Part shown: positions 10,985 to 22,719 of the stretch, piece after piece | Position numbering within the stretch: the stretch's first letter is position 1 | How the letters are laid out: every line of letters starts with the position of its first letter | Assembly (NCBI RefSeq): GCF_033115175.1 | Contig: NC_084842.1 | Span: 27,921,549-27,985,548 of the forward strand | DNA from: Lepus europaeus | Lineage: Eukaryota; Chordata; Mammalia; Lagomorpha; Leporidae | Length of the DNA stretch: 64,000 bases | Direction of reading: 5' to 3' | Made by a program: the position numbers and the translations under genes | The notes under the pieces: model-generated | Told to the model about the DNA's origin: nothing | What the model saw: only the letters and a program-made list of their open reading frames with translations | Databases searched by the model: none

Positions 10985-11470
10985 TTGCTTTAAACCAGCT
11001 TTTACAGATTGGCCCAGTGATGAACATCACCTGGAGCTCATGTTGAAAATTCCAATTCAGGGGCTGGTGCTGTGGCAAAGCAGGTAAAACTGCTGGCTGA
11101 GATGCTGGCATCTCATATGGGCACCAGTTCAAGTCCCAGCTGTTATACTTCTGATCCAGCTCCCTGCTAACAGCCTGAGAATAGCAGAAGAAGATGGCCC
11201 AAGTGCATGGGCCCCTGCCACCTACATAGGAGACCTGGATAAAGCTTCTTGCTTCAATGTGGCCCAGCCCTGGCCATTGTGGCCATCTGGGAAGTAAACC
11301 AGTGGATGGACAATCTCTGTCTCTCCCTCTCAGTAACTCTGAAATTCAAATCAATAAATCATAAATCTTTCTTAAAAAAATTCCAATTCACAGGCCCAGG
11401 TTTGTTCCATGAGACTCTCCAGGGGAAGGAGTGAGAGCCAGTCTGTTTAGCAATAACCCTGAACATAACT
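10985..11470 (+). mobile_element. MER5-like relic split by a C-SINE
   Basis: gatgaacatcacctggagctcatgttgaaaattccaattca continues after the SINE as caggcccaggtttgttccatgagactctccagg. The order matches a second MER5-type element interrupted at 11,060-11,376. Confidence 0.55.
11060..11376 (+). mobile_element. C-SINE with 14-bp target duplication
   Basis: gggctggtgctgtggcaaag to ataaatctttcttaaa. The flank aaaattccaattca is identical at 11046-11059 and 11377-11390. Confidence 0.93.
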
Positions 11471-11608
11471 TGTTTGATTGTGTTTTGCAAATACTGCCCT
11501 CCTTGACTCTGAACATTCTTTCCAGTTCTGTGATATTTTGATTTTGCCTAACTACACAAGACTTTATTTAACTATGGACCAATACCCATGAACATTAAAG
11601 GAATACAA

Positions 11609-11730
11609 GGGGGCCTCAAAAAGTTCATAGAAAAAAATGTGTATTATGAGAAACTGCATGGATTTCAATTTTTCACACCAAAATAAGCTTATCTTTAAAT
11701 TCCATTTTTACCTGAACATTTTGAAGTACA
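11609..11730. mobile_element. Short palindromic DNA-transposon (MITE-like)
   Basis: The ends gggcctcaaaaagttcatag and the inverse of aacattttgaagtac are inverted repeats around an AT-rich core. A relative lies at 28,408-28,490. A mariner-like origin is plausible but not shown. Confidence 0.55.
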
Positions 11731-12367
11731 ATCGCAATGCAGGCCACATAAAAAGCAGCCACAATGTTCAAATAAGATAGGTGTGAGCAATAGGTTCCAG
11801 ACATGTCTTTTTTATCTTTATCAAGACTAAATTTTTCAGATATTTTTACATTTTTAAAGAAGCTGTCACTGCAAAGATTTAAAATATTCTTAAAATGCCA
11901 AGAGTGCATACTAATATTTCTGTGCTGCTTTCCCTCTGGGAATATTAAAATGATGGAATGCTACATCATAAAATAAAAACGTCAGACACAAAGCAACATC
12001 AGACTTCAAGTGAAAGAAAAAAATTCAAGTTTCCCAGTGAAAAAGAAATAAGTCCAGGAGAAAACAATAATAATGATAAAAGGGATTGAAAGTGATCCTG
12101 TGAAGATGTAGTTAAAGGAATGATGTGTAATTTGGAGAAGTTATAGCTAACGGGTGTCACAGAGGAACGGCTTGCTTTATAGAAAGTAAATATTAAACTG
12201 ATGAAGATTTTCCATACCAACATGATTTTTCTTTGTGTATTATGTTGATATTTGAATCATATTGACAAAAACTCCTAAAACCTCAAGTCATCAGGTCCCT
12301 GTGGGCTACTGATATTATGGTCAAATACATCTTCTGGTGTATAGTTTTTTTAGAAAGTTAATTATTT

Positions 12368-12900
12368 AACATTCACCACAAGCCAGGCACTATGTCACCT
12401 GTGTAAACTCATTTACTCCTCCATCAACCTTGTAGGGTCTCTATTTTTTTATTTTATTTTTTTATTTTTATTTTTTTATTTTTGACAGGCAGAGTAGATA
12501 GTGAGAGAGAGAGACAGAGAAAAAGGTCTTCCTTTGCCATTGGTTCACCCTCCAATGGCCGCCGCAGCCGATGCACTGCGGCCGGCGCACCGTGCTGATC
12601 CGAAGCCAGGAGCCAGGTGCTTCTCCTGGTCTCTCATGGGGTGCAGGGCCCAAGCACTTGGGCCATCCTCCACTGCACTCCCGGGCCATAGCAGAGAGCT
12701 GGCCTGGAAGAGGGGCAACTGGGATGGAATCTGGCGCCCCGACCGGGACTAGAACCCTGTGTGCTGGTGCCGCTAGGCGGAAGATTATCCTGTTGAGCCA
12801 CGGCGCCGACCAATAGGGTCTCTATTAATATGACTATTGAGAGACACAGATGGTTTAACTTGTTTACATGAGATCACACAGTTGTTAAGTGATAAGGCTG
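12368..12900 (-). mobile_element. MIR split by a C-SINE
   Basis: accacaagccaggcactatg, gtaaactcatttactcctcc and, after the SINE, gagacacagatggtttaact and agatcacacagttgttaagtg are in MIR reverse order. Confidence 0.75.
12446..12813 (-). mobile_element. C-SINE with perfect 13-bp target duplication
   Basis: Runs from a (ttttta)n tail and gacaggcagagtagatagtg to ccacggcgccgacc. The flank tagggtctctatt is identical at 12433-12445 and 12814-12826, inside the MIR. Confidence 0.96.
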
Positions 12901-14070
12901 GGGTGTACCCCCAAGGGACTGACTTAGAGCGGAGTGGTGGTCAATGTGGACAGTTGATCACAAGCAACACATTGCCTTTCTACTTTCTGTCTCCATTCAA
13001 ACCTGAATGGTTGTGATTAGCCAACATTTAGGTGGACCTGAGCCGTGTTTCTCATTGTCAAAGAAAGAAGCAAGGAGGAAGTCTACCATGAATCGTGTGG
13101 CCCTAGATTAGTTTGGAGACATCAATATTCACTCATATGTAGTACAATATAGGTAGATACATAGATATGTGACAGACAATCAGAGATATGTCTGTGCGCT
13201 TGGGTTGGTACAGACACATGCCTTTTCTAGCTTGTTTCCTTTCAGGGATCAGAAACAATGACACACCAGTAAAAGTATACCCAGCACCCAGACTTTGCTT
13301 GCTAAATACTATTCTACAATAAAAGGAACCAGAAATCCTTGGAGAAATGGCCAATTATAGGGTTAGGGCAGAGAAATTATGAGATCAGCCTGGAGCATCT
13401 TGCAGTGGAAGGAAGAGTTGAAATGACAAAATGGTGAGGTTATATCACGGGGACACAGAAGCCACCTGAGAAAAAGTCTGTCACAGTCAAGACCTTGAGC
13501 AACAAAATAAATAATGTAGAATTAGATTATAATCCAAAAACAAAATATACATGAGTCCAAATATAGATTGTTGAATAAATAAATCAATGAGGAAAAGGGA
13601 GAAACCTTCCTTCCAGAATTCCAAATCACACCAGGAGGTCCTTCTTCCTCCTGCAGAGGAATCCTAATCCCCTCTTCCTTGAGCATGGGCTGGAGTCAGT
13701 GACATAGTCTGAACAAGTTTTGGAGGAGCCTGCCAAGCACTACCTTCACTAAGTGATCAAGCTTACTATCAACGGTGTTGGTGTTAAGTCGTGTGGATAA
13801 CATGTATCTCCAACAGGAGGTGGTGAAAATGGCATTTCCTGCTGTTGGATGCATCTCTCAGAGCCCCACCCCCAGTCCAATCATGAGGCAAACCCAGAAT
13901 GAGGGAAACATACGAAACAAGTCACGAAAAAGAAGGAAAGACTGAAGATTGTCAAAGGTTGGGTAGGCTCAGGAGATATGGCAACTCAGTACTGTCTAGA
14001 GTGGATACTGAGACAGAAAAGGACATGGATGTAAAGTCTGAGATTTTGTGACTAGTAATGTGCCAATGTT

Positions 14071-14127
14071 ATTTCCTTCCTTCCTTCCTTCCTTCCTTCC
14101 TTCCTTCCTTCCTTCCTTCCTTCCTTT
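14071..14127. repeat. (TTCC)n microsatellite
   Basis: About fourteen perfect ttcc tetramers directly abutting the poly(T) end of the next SINE; it probably grew from the SINE's A-rich tail. Confidence 0.95.
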
Positions 14128-14447
14128 TTGACAGGCAGAGTGGACAGTGAGAGAGAGAGACAGAGAGAAAGGTCTTCCTTTTCCGTTGGTTCACCCCTCA
14201 AGTGGCCGCTAACGGCCGGCGCGCTGCACCGATCCGAAGCCAGGAACCAGGTGCCTCCTGCTGGTCTCCCATGCTGGTGCAGGGCCCAAGCACTTGGGCC
14301 ATCCTCCACTGCCTTCCTGGGCCACAGCAGAGAGCTGGACTGGAAGAGGAGCAATCAGGACAGAATCTGGCGCCTCAACCGGGACTAGAACCCTGGGTGC
14401 CGTCGCCGCAGGCGGCGGATTAGCCAAGTGAGCTACAGCGCCAGCCC
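14128..14447 (-). mobile_element. C-SINE next to the tetranucleotide repeat
   Basis: tgacaggcagagtggacagtg to ctacagcgccagccc. The head retains gtcgccgcaggcggcggattagcc. Confidence 0.93.
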
Positions 14448-14599
14448 AATTTTTGTTATTTTCTTATTTTGACAAATGTACCATTGTTTTATGCGATTTT
14501 AACGTTGGAGGAGACTGGATAAGTGTGTATGTGAATGTATACTACAGCTTTGCTACAACTCCACAATTATTCCAAAACAAAGAGTTGGCTAAAAGGAAA

Positions 14600-16180
14600 T
14601 AGCTTAGACAGAACTAAGACACCTTCTTTTCTGTACAACAGAATACAATACTGGAGCAAGAAACCAAGTGATGCTGTGGAATCTCGCTCATGGAGACACT
14701 GTTAGCTGTGCCGACACATCCTTGCCGTCTACCTCAGGTGGGGTGTTCTGCTCCCAGGGGAGGAGGCTACACTGTTTGCTCTCTTGGAGTTTTCTCCAGA
14801 TCTATGATTCCAACTTAGTAGGAATTTGATTTAATTCAGCTCACACAACATTGTCTGGTAATCTGTGCATTCTATGTAATTCTGTGTAATTCTATGTCAT
14901 GTGCACTGATCTGAATAGTGGAGATAGTGTAGTAAGAACCTTTATTGTATTATACATTCAAACCTAGTGTAGTAACAGTTGGGCTACAAACAAGAGTGAT
15001 TAGAACTTTTAAAAAACACACAGACAAAAAACTTTAAATAGTATTGATTCTAAATCATTTTGCTTGCTTTTCCAGTTAATGTGGACTGATTGTCTTTAAA
15101 ACCCAACGTTTTGAATGGTTATTTTGTGCAAGACACTGTGCAGTATACTAAGCAAACTGGGAAGAGTTACTGGATCAATAATCTAAAAGTATAATTCTGA
15201 AGACCAAACTCACTAAATTGTTTCAGATAAAATGAGGTGCATACAAGTGCGTATTTAAATATGTAACATGACACACATCTGTGTACAATCCTTAGATAAA
15301 AGTTTTTTGTTTGTTCTTAAAAGTTCAGAATGATGTAGTGGAAATAAAGTCCAACTGCTCAGACAGCCAACGAACAGGCGAAACAGATGGACTCTGACCT
15401 GCCGTGAAGGCCAAAAAATTCCATTTTAGCTTTTATGTTGTCACTGGCATGAAAAGTCCATTCTTCTGTCATTGTGATTATAAGTTGCATAACCTTGTGC
15501 TTTTTTCACTCTTATATACTGACCCATCAGAGTCTATATCACAGTTAATAGAATAATAATTTATAAAGCATCCATTTAAAAATAAATATGAGAGAGTGAA
15601 CACCATGCAACTAATTTGGGCTCAATGCCCAGAGAAATCGCACATTGAGATGCTCTTGACTTAAATACATACACTGGAGCTACATGTTAGCGAAACCTCT
15701 TGGGGAATTTCTGTTTAATTCAATGAAGGCAGACAGGTGTATGACATCACTAGTATTGATTTTCACCAAACTGCAGAAAGATTGTGCTAAAATGATTTTG
15801 TACACCAGCATACACAAAGGCAATATACAAGTGTGTCTACAAACAGGCAGTTAAAAAAATCACAACCTTCCCATTCCTGTTAGCATCTGAACAGCCTGGC
15901 TGGTGTTTGGGTTTTGAGTGAAATAGCTACAAAGTTCACTTCTGTGTTTTGCTCTGGTTACTCAATGTACACACACACACACACACAGTGTTGACAAGAG
16001 ATACAACATGGGCTTTTCCTTTTAGCAGAGAGCATTCTTGGCCTCCTTTGAAAAGTCCAAGGCACAAGCTAGAAGACTTTCCCTACAAAGGGGAGGCAAC
16101 CTCCCACATGTTGATCAAGTCCAGCTTTGGGCTCTACTCCTAGAATTCCTAGGGTGTGACTGCTTTACTTACCTGGCTTC
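14600..16180. other. Stretch without recognised genes or repeats
   Basis: AT-rich, apparently single-copy sequence. The only feature that I can name is a (CA)n run of about ten dinucleotides at 15,970-15,988. No supported coding frame. Confidence 0.5.
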
Positions 16181-16239
16181 ATAGAGAATCAGTAACTCCC
16201 CTGTCTGTGAGTCTTGGTGAGTGTCTGTCCAGAACCAGA

Positions 16240-16985
16240 GCCACCCATGCTATGGTTGGAACATAATTTGATACTTGAACTCTTACAGAACTTTAAACTC
16301 CAAAGTTAATGGCATTAAGAGCATGAAAACTTAATCCAGTTGTGGAATTTGGGAGGCAGCCTAGTGGGAGGTTCTTAGGCCACTGGTGTTATACCCTCAG
16401 AGGTCATTCCTGCGAGAGGGTTTGTTATAAAAGCCTGAGTAAGGGGTTGGTTCTGTGGTGTAGGCTGGGCCTCTACCTGTGATGCCAGCATCCCATATGG
16501 GAACCAGTTCTAGTCCCAGTTACTGCTCTTCCAAACCAGATCCCCGCTGATGGCCTGAGAAAGCATTGGAAGATGGCCCAAGTGCTTGAGCCCTGCACCC
16601 ACGTGGGAGACCCAGAAGAAGCTCCTGGCTCCTGGCTCCAGATCGGCCCAGTTCCAGCTATTGTGGCCATTCAGGGAGTGAACCAGTGGATGGAAGACCT
16701 TTCTCTCTATCTTTCTCTCTCCCTGTCTGTAACTCTACCTCTCAAATAAATAAATAAATCTAAAAAAAAAATCCTGAATGAGGCCCAGCCAGCCACATGA
16801 GAGCTGGCCGTAGGATCCTTCCTTTCATAAGTGCTGACCATGGCGATCCACAGCTATCCACCTCCCTCACCAGATGCCCAACCAGTAGAGCTGCATGGTC
16901 TTGGACTCAACTCTCCAAAATTGTGAGCTACACAAACCTTTTCTCTCTATCAAGTAATTGCCTCAAGTATCTTGTTATGTAATGA
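16240..16985 (+). mobile_element. MaLR-type LTR split by a C-SINE
   Basis: Before the SINE: tgctatggttggaaca, gtgggaggttcttaggccac, ggtttgttataaaagcctgag. After it: ccagatgcccaaccagtag, ggactcaactctccaaaattgtgagct, aagtatcttgttatg. This is the MaLR LTR order in plus orientation, ending in the usual aactgtgag... polyadenylation part. Confidence 0.7.
16446..16770 (+). mobile_element. C-SINE inside the MaLR LTR
   Basis: ggttggttctgtggtgtagg to the aaataaataaataaatc tail. The flanks cctgagtaagg (left) and cctgaatgagg (right) are an 11-bp target duplication with two changes. Confidence 0.9.
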
Positions 16986-17082
16986 AAAAATTGAATAATA
17001 TGGTCCATGTGAGGTATTGTGAAGAATCGACCATAGGCAGAGATAATACTCTGAATCCACCAGTCCTAGAACACAGCGTGCA

Positions 17083-17115
17083 TATAAATGTGTGTGTGTG
17101 TGTGTGAGTGTATGT
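17083..17115. repeat. (TG)n microsatellite
   Basis: Interrupted tgtgtg run of about 30 bp. Confidence 0.9.
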
Positions 17116-17318
17116 GATCCATTTTTCTCCTTCTTTTTCCGATTGTATCTCTTTTTGTGTATGTGTGCCCAATCACCTTTCTCAGGGGGAATGGTGAAAC
17201 TGTAGTAGTCTAGGGAAAAGGACAGTGGGAACAAAATTTTTTGCTGGATTTATGGATTACTCACATATTAGCTGGGTGGCCAAACAGCCACCTAATGTGT
17301 AGCTCCAATTTTCTATCT

Positions 17319-17643
17319 AAAATTTTTTATTTATTGATTTTGATTGTATTTGAAAAGCGGGGGTGGTAGAGAGAGAGAAAATTTTCTATCTGCTGGTTCA
17401 CTCCCCAGATGTCCACAGTGGCCAGAGCTGAGTCAGACAAAAGGCAGGAGACCGGAAATCAGTCTGGGTCCCCCAAGCAGGTAGCAGGGACTCCAGTTCT
17501 TGAGCCGTCATCTGCTGCCTCCCAGGATGCACGTTAGCAAGAAGTTGGATGGCAGGTAGAAGAGCTGGGACTGCAACCAACTCCATTATGGGAATGTGGA
17601 TGTCCCAAGTGGCAATTTAAGCTACTGAGACAAACATCCAACC
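17319..17643 (-). mobile_element. C-SINE, old
   Basis: aaattttttatttattgattttgattg to gctactgagacaaacatccaaccc; strongly diverged head. Confidence 0.8.
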
Positions 17644-17712
17644 CTTGAATTCCAATCTTCTTATTTGTTACCCACCCCATGGGGTTACAGTGAGCATTAT
17701 GAAAATGTGTTG

Positions 17713-18034
17713 GGGCCGGTGCCGGGGCTTACTTGGTTAATCCTCCGCCTGCGGCGCTGGCATCCCATGTGGGCGCTGGGTTCTAGTCCCGGTTGCTCCT
17801 CTTCCAGTTCAGCTCTCTGCTGTGGCCTGGGAAGGCAGTGGAGGATGGCCCAGGTGCTTGAGTCCCTGCACCTGCATGGGAGAACAGGAGGAAGCACCTG
17901 GCTCCTGGCTTCAGATCGGATCAGCGCAGCGCTGGCCGTGGTGGCCATTTGGGGGGTGAACCAACAGAGGGAAGACCTTTCTCTCTGTCTCTCTCTTTCA
18001 TTGTCTATAACTCTACCTGTCAAATAAAAAAAAA
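17713..18034 (+). mobile_element. C-SINE
   Basis: ggggccggtgccggggcttac to ctacctgtcaaataaaaaaaa. The B-box-like word ggttctagtcc is intact. Confidence 0.93.
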
Positions 18035-18297
18035 AGTGTCTAACATAGGAGAGCTAGCATCCAGTCAGAATTGAAATTCACTTTCCTCCTTCTCCATCTT
18101 CTACCTTCCGACAGTCTCATGTGTCTTTGCTACTGCTCTCTGTTTATCTCTTCAACTTGATAGGCAAGGAGGAAAGTGTTTAAAATATTTTTATTTTACT
18201 GAATTAAAAAACCTAGTTTCTGATTCAGAAATCTCATGACTTCAAATTTTCACTGTCTCTGACAGGAAGTATTTAATTTTATTTTATTTTTACATTG

Positions 18298-18605
18298 GGA
18301 TGGAGGCAGACATTCGGTGTAGCAGTCATTGTGTAGGATGCCTGCATACCATACCAGAGTCCCTGGATTCCAGCCCCATCTCCACTCCCACATCCAGCTT
18401 CCCCCTGGTGAACACCCGGGAGACAGCAGATGATGGCTCAGGTGCTGGGGCCTCTGTCACCCATGTGGGAGACCCAGACTGTGTTCCCGGCTCCCAGCTT
18501 CAGCCTGTCCCAGTCCCAGCCACTGTGGACATCTGGAGTGAACCAGCTGATGGGGGTGTGCTCTCCCTCTGGCTCTCTCTGACTCTCAAAAATACAGTTT
18601 TTTAA
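18298..18605 (+). mobile_element. C-SINE, old
   Basis: gggatggaggcagacattcgg to gactctcaaaaatacag; the short tail is largely eroded. Confidence 0.75.
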
Positions 18606-18752
18606 CCATTGGAATTGACTTTCTTTTCTCCCACAAATCCGAACCCTTTTCCTAAGGTTGGTTCCAGCCTTGCATGTAGGGGCCCTGATGGAAGGCAAGG
18701 AAGCTTCCTGCTGGAAGAACCAGAAAGGGGATTGAGAGGGTCTATGCACTTA

Positions 18753-18857
18753 GCCAATCAGATGCTCCCAATGTGGTCCTGGACTACTGGACTCAGCCAA
18801 TCAGATGCTCCCAATGTGGTCCTGGACTACTGGACTCAGCCAATCAGATGCTCCCAG
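18753..18857 (+). repeat. 43-bp tandem repeat, 2.4 copies, each with a CCAAT box
   Basis: Units at 18753-18795 and 18796-18838 appear identical, and a third partial unit starts at 18839. Each begins gccaatcagatgctccca. Surrounding sequence to about 19,060 is not assignable; it could be the U3 part of a degraded LTR. Confidence 0.95.
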
Positions 18858-19589
18858 TGGCATGTGGTGGAGAATGAATGATTCAAGACAGGCTGAGAGC
18901 ACAGAGGCAGCAGCAGTAGCCATCTTCAAGCAGTGCACGCAGGCTGCCTGGACAAGGTCACAGGAGATGGGTCAGGCATTTGACAGCGGCCGGAGTTCAC
19001 AGCTCACAGAAAAGCTGCCTGTCTTTTTTATTTTATTGAATTAAAAAAGATTCAGGCTTCTCGCTGTGGGCAGCTCCTCTGGAATGAGATCCAAGACGCG
19101 AAAGGGAGCTTTTCCGCAGCCTATCTGGGACTTTTCTAGAGCCGTCCTCCAGCTTCTCTGACACTATCTTGGGAATTCCTCCATCCTAGATAAAAGTGAC
19201 AGGTTCCCAAGCTTTTCTCAGGAGCCCTTGCTGGTGGGTTCTGTTTGAATTTTTAATTTTAGGAAACTGACTCTTTCTTTTCCCCTCACTTTTTTCCCAG
19301 CGCCTACATGTTGGAATGTGTGTGGGTGTCTAACTGCGCCGCCTTTCTTTCTCCCTGGTCTCCCAAAGTCTAACCTGGAGTCAAAACAGATCACATTCCT
19401 CATTGGTTAAAAACCAATAAAACCAAAATTGTTAGAAAATTCAGAATTCAAGTATGCTTCTACACAAGAACAGTGAACATTTTTTAATTGTGTCAGTGTG
19501 ATGTTTCATATTTTCTCACTGCATTTTGTAGTACTTTCTAGGACTCCAACATCAAGGTCATGATAAGATTATTGGAAGTTGCTTAATTT

Positions 19590-19930
19590 TTTTAAAAAAG
19601 ATATTATTTATTTATTCGAGAGATAGAATCACAGACAGTGAGAGGGAGAGACAGAGAGAAAGGTCCTCCGTCCACTGGTTCACTCCCCAAATGGCTGCAA
19701 AGGCTGGAGCTGTGCCGATCCGAAGCCAGGAGCCAGGAGCCAGTAGCTTCCTCCAGGTCTCCCACGTGGGCGCAGGAGCCCAAGGACCTGGGCCATCTTC
19801 CACCGCCCTTCCAGGCCACAGCAGAGAGCTGGGCTGGAAGAGGAGCAGCTGGAACTAGAACCTGGCACCCACATGGGATGCTGGTGCTGTAGGCGGAGGA
19901 TTAACCCACTGCACCACAGCGCCGGGCCCA
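19590..19930 (-). mobile_element. C-SINE with 15-bp target duplication
   Basis: tttaaaaaagatattatttatttattcg to ccacagcgccgggccca. The flanks gaagttgcttaattt (19575-19589) and gaagtcgcttaattt (19931-19945) differ at one base. Confidence 0.95.
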
Positions 19931-19954
19931 GAAGTCGCTTAATTTGTTAAAGTT

Positions 19955-20226
19955 TCCATTTTATTTGAAGGGCTGATTCACTCTGCAAATGCTTGCAACA
20001 GCCAGGGCTGGGCTGGACTGATGTCAGGAGCCCAGAATTTCATCTGGGTCTCCCATATGGGTGGCAGAAACCCATGTGAGCCATCATCTTAGCCATCATC
20101 TGTTGCCTCCCAGGGTGTGCACGAGCAGGAAGCTGGGACAGAAGCAGGGGTGCTGGTAACTCATATCTCATGTGGGATGCAGGCATCCAAGTGCTGACTT
20201 AAGCTGCTGTGCCAAACTCCCACCCC
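19955..20226 (-). mobile_element. C-SINE, old, tail lost
   Basis: gctgattcactctgcaaatg, cagccagggctgggctgg and gaagctgggacagaagcagg; ends gctgtgccaaactcccacccc. Confidence 0.75.
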
Positions 20227-20489
20227 TGCAAGTCCCAATCAGATTACTTTCCCCACATTTTCAACCTGAGGCACGTTAGTCAGCATTAGTTATCGCTTCT
20301 TTTGCTTTCTCCTCAAGCTGCTACACCTGCCAGCCAGCACTCACCTTGCGCTGCAGTCTACAACCAGCTGATGGGAACATGCTGCTGTTTCGCGTTGCTA
20401 TTCAGCAATGTCTCAATCACTTCAGGTCTCTGCTGTTGACAGCAAACCAAGAAATCCCTGACTGAAATTCACCGTGGAGAGCCAAGTGC

Positions 20490-20685
20490 ACAGAATCGGC
20501 CCTGTACCAGCTGCGTGGCTTTGGGCGCCATATCTCTCAGTGCCTCCGCTCGTTCTTCCGGTAGAAGAGGGACTGGTCGTGGCGGCACCTGCTCCATGGG
20601 GCTGCCGTGAGTGTTAAATGAGTTAACGTATGCAGGCACTCTCAGAGGTCCAGCAGATAGCACGCATCCTGCTGCCACTTTAGTG
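20490..20685 (+). mobile_element. MIR
   Basis: ccagctgcgtggctttggg, ctcagtgcctccgctcg, ggggctgccgtgagtgttaaatgagttaa and agcagatagcacgc follow the MIR core and 3' order in plus orientation. Confidence 0.8.
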
Positions 20686-20744
20686 CGTATCGCTGAGCTG
20701 ACCAGTGGGAATTTCCAGATCTTACAGTCTGTCCAGGGTTGCGT

Positions 20745-21020
20745 TGTGTGCTCTGCAGATTCATACGCTGAAGTCATAACCCCCCCACCCCCAGATTTGA
20801 CTATTTGAACTTTAGAGACTTGGAAGATGTCACTAAGGACACACGAGTTTATATGGGTAAGCCTTAATCCAATATGACTGGCAACTTCCTAAGAAGATAT
20901 ATGCAGGGGAAGACCGTGAAAACATGGGAGAAGGCAGCCATCTGCAGAAGAGGGAGGCCCTGGGGAGACATCAGCTCTGCTGGCGCTTGTCTTCTGCACA
21001 GTAGGAGACTTCCCTTTGCA
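20745..21020 (+). mobile_element. Old MaLR/ERVL-type LTR fragment
   Basis: taagccttaatccaatatgactggcaacttcctaagaagatat, ggggaagaccgtgaaaacatggg and ggcagccatctgcagaagagggaggcc match the mid-part of an ancient mammalian LTR in plus orientation. The ends are not defined. Confidence 0.6.
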
Positions 21021-21701
21021 TGGCAAATGGAGCAAGGGAGAATCCTGTCACTCTCTGTGAGTGCTATTTTAACTCCATGGATCCCCCTCAGGTCTTGTCC
21101 TGATCACTCTGTAGAGCTGCAGGTCAGCCTTGGGGTGCTGCCTCCCTCATTCACCTTAGGCTTCTTTCCAAAGCTTCAAGATGGCCATGGCCCTGCACTC
21201 ACTGTTTCTAACGGGCCGAGCCCAGTGCCCCTTCGTGGAAAATGTCAAGAGTGCAGGCCTCAGATCCATTTCCAGCAGATGTTCATGACCCTGGCATCCA
21301 TTGTTAGAATTCGTGTGTGAAATCCCTAGCAGCAGTCAAAGCACCGTGGAATCTCACTTTAATCTTGTCCTGGGGAGGGGAAGTGGGGGGTGGGGGGTTG
21401 GGGTTCCTGAAGTCACGATTTTGCTGCCACGGGTGTCTGGCCAAGAGAGAGTGGAGTGCTGGTGGACAAGCGGATATCTGGGCCAGGAGTGCAGTTCTGC
21501 GGTTCTTCACACCCAGGAGGTAGAACTGTGCCAATGGACACAGGAGAGGCCTTGACCCGCAGTGTGCACCAGGACAAAGAATTCATGGGAAGTGATGCAG
21601 AACAAGTGCTATAGCAATCAGCACTTAGATAAACGAGAGATAAGCAAACAGGCAAAGCAGAATCCTTGCTTATGTTTCCTGTCTTCTTAAAGACGCACCC
21701 A

Positions 21702-22029
21702 GGGACCAGTGTTGTGGCCTAGTAGGCTAAGCCTCCATCTGGGACGCCAGTATCCTAAGCGGATGCCGGTTCAAGTTCCAGCTGCTCCACTTCTGATCTA
21801 GCTCCCCGCCAATGAGCCTGGGAAAACAGCACAAGATGGCCCAAGTGTTTGGGCCCCTGCACCCATGGGAAGACCTGGAAGAAGCACCTAGCTCCTGGCT
21901 TTGTCCTGGCTCAGTACAGGCTGTTATGGCCATTTGGGGAGTGAACCAGTGGATGGAAGGTCTCTGTCTCTCCACCTCTCTCTGTAACTCTTTCAAATAA
22001 ATAAAAAAATAAATCTTAAAAAAAAAAAG
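21702..22029 (+). mobile_element. C-SINE, older type
   Basis: gggaccagtgttgtggcctag to aaataaataaaaaaataaatcttaaaa. Confidence 0.92.
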
Positions 22030-22380
22030 ACTTTCCCAAATCTTCAACACTTCCTGAGAACATTTGCCTGACTTTCTAATTACTTGCTTTAAACTTTCAA
22101 ACTATTTTGGTATCATTCTCCAGCAGGGTAGAGAGAAGGCTTTTTAAAAATGGGTTTCTTGGGGGACAATTAAATATAGTTTCTAATCTTTTTTACTTGA
22201 TTTTTATTTTAGTAATACCTGGAGGAATATTCATGTATGAATAAGCCTGAAATAATAAATCTTGGAATAATTGTATTTTGGAGAAAATAGGTCAATTCAC
22301 TGCTACCATTCCAAGGCAACATCTTCTAGCAATTGTTCTTTCTGAGTGCCAGTCATGAAACTATTGCTATGTCATCTATT
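22030..22380. other. No recognised feature
   Basis: AT-rich DNA between two SINEs; nothing that I can name. Confidence 0.4.
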
Positions 22381-22392
22381 CCATGTGTTTTT

Positions 22393-22708
22393 TTAATATA
22401 CAACATATTTGTTTATTTTCTATGGGAAAGGCAGAGTGACACAGAGAGACAGATACAGGCAGATCTTCCATCGGCTGGTTCACTCTCCAAATGCCTGCAG
22501 CAGCCAGGGTAGGGCCAGGCCAAAGCCAGGAACCATCTGGGTGGATCTGCCACGTGGGTGCCAGAGACGCAAGTTCCTGGGCCATCTTCTGCTGCTTCCC
22601 AGGCACGTTAGCAGGAAGCTGGATCAGAAGCAGAGTAGTCTGGATTCCAATACAGGATGCGGCTGTCCCTAGCAGTAACCTTATCCGCTGTGCCGTAGTG
22701 CCTACCAC
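22393..22708 (-). mobile_element. C-SINE with perfect 12-bp target duplication
   Basis: aatatacaacatatttgtttattttc to gctgtgccgtagtgcctac. The flank ccatgtgttttt is identical at 22381-22392 and 22709-22720. Confidence 0.92.
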
Positions 22709-22719
22709 CCATGTGTTTT

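Larger units (their letters stand above)
12900..14600 (+). other. Mostly unassigned; possible old LINE 3' end
   Basis: 12,900-13,460 holds nothing that I recognise. From 13,460 to 14,070 and again after the SINE to about 14,600, phrases such as ctgtcacagtcaagaccttg, tttgttattttcttattttgacaaatgtacc and aattattccaaaacaaag resemble the 3' end of an old plus-oriented mammalian LINE. Subfamily not assignable. Confidence 0.4.

Noticed and set aside
20469-20777. 102-codon minus-strand frame
   Set aside because: It overlaps a MIR and has no recognisable domain.
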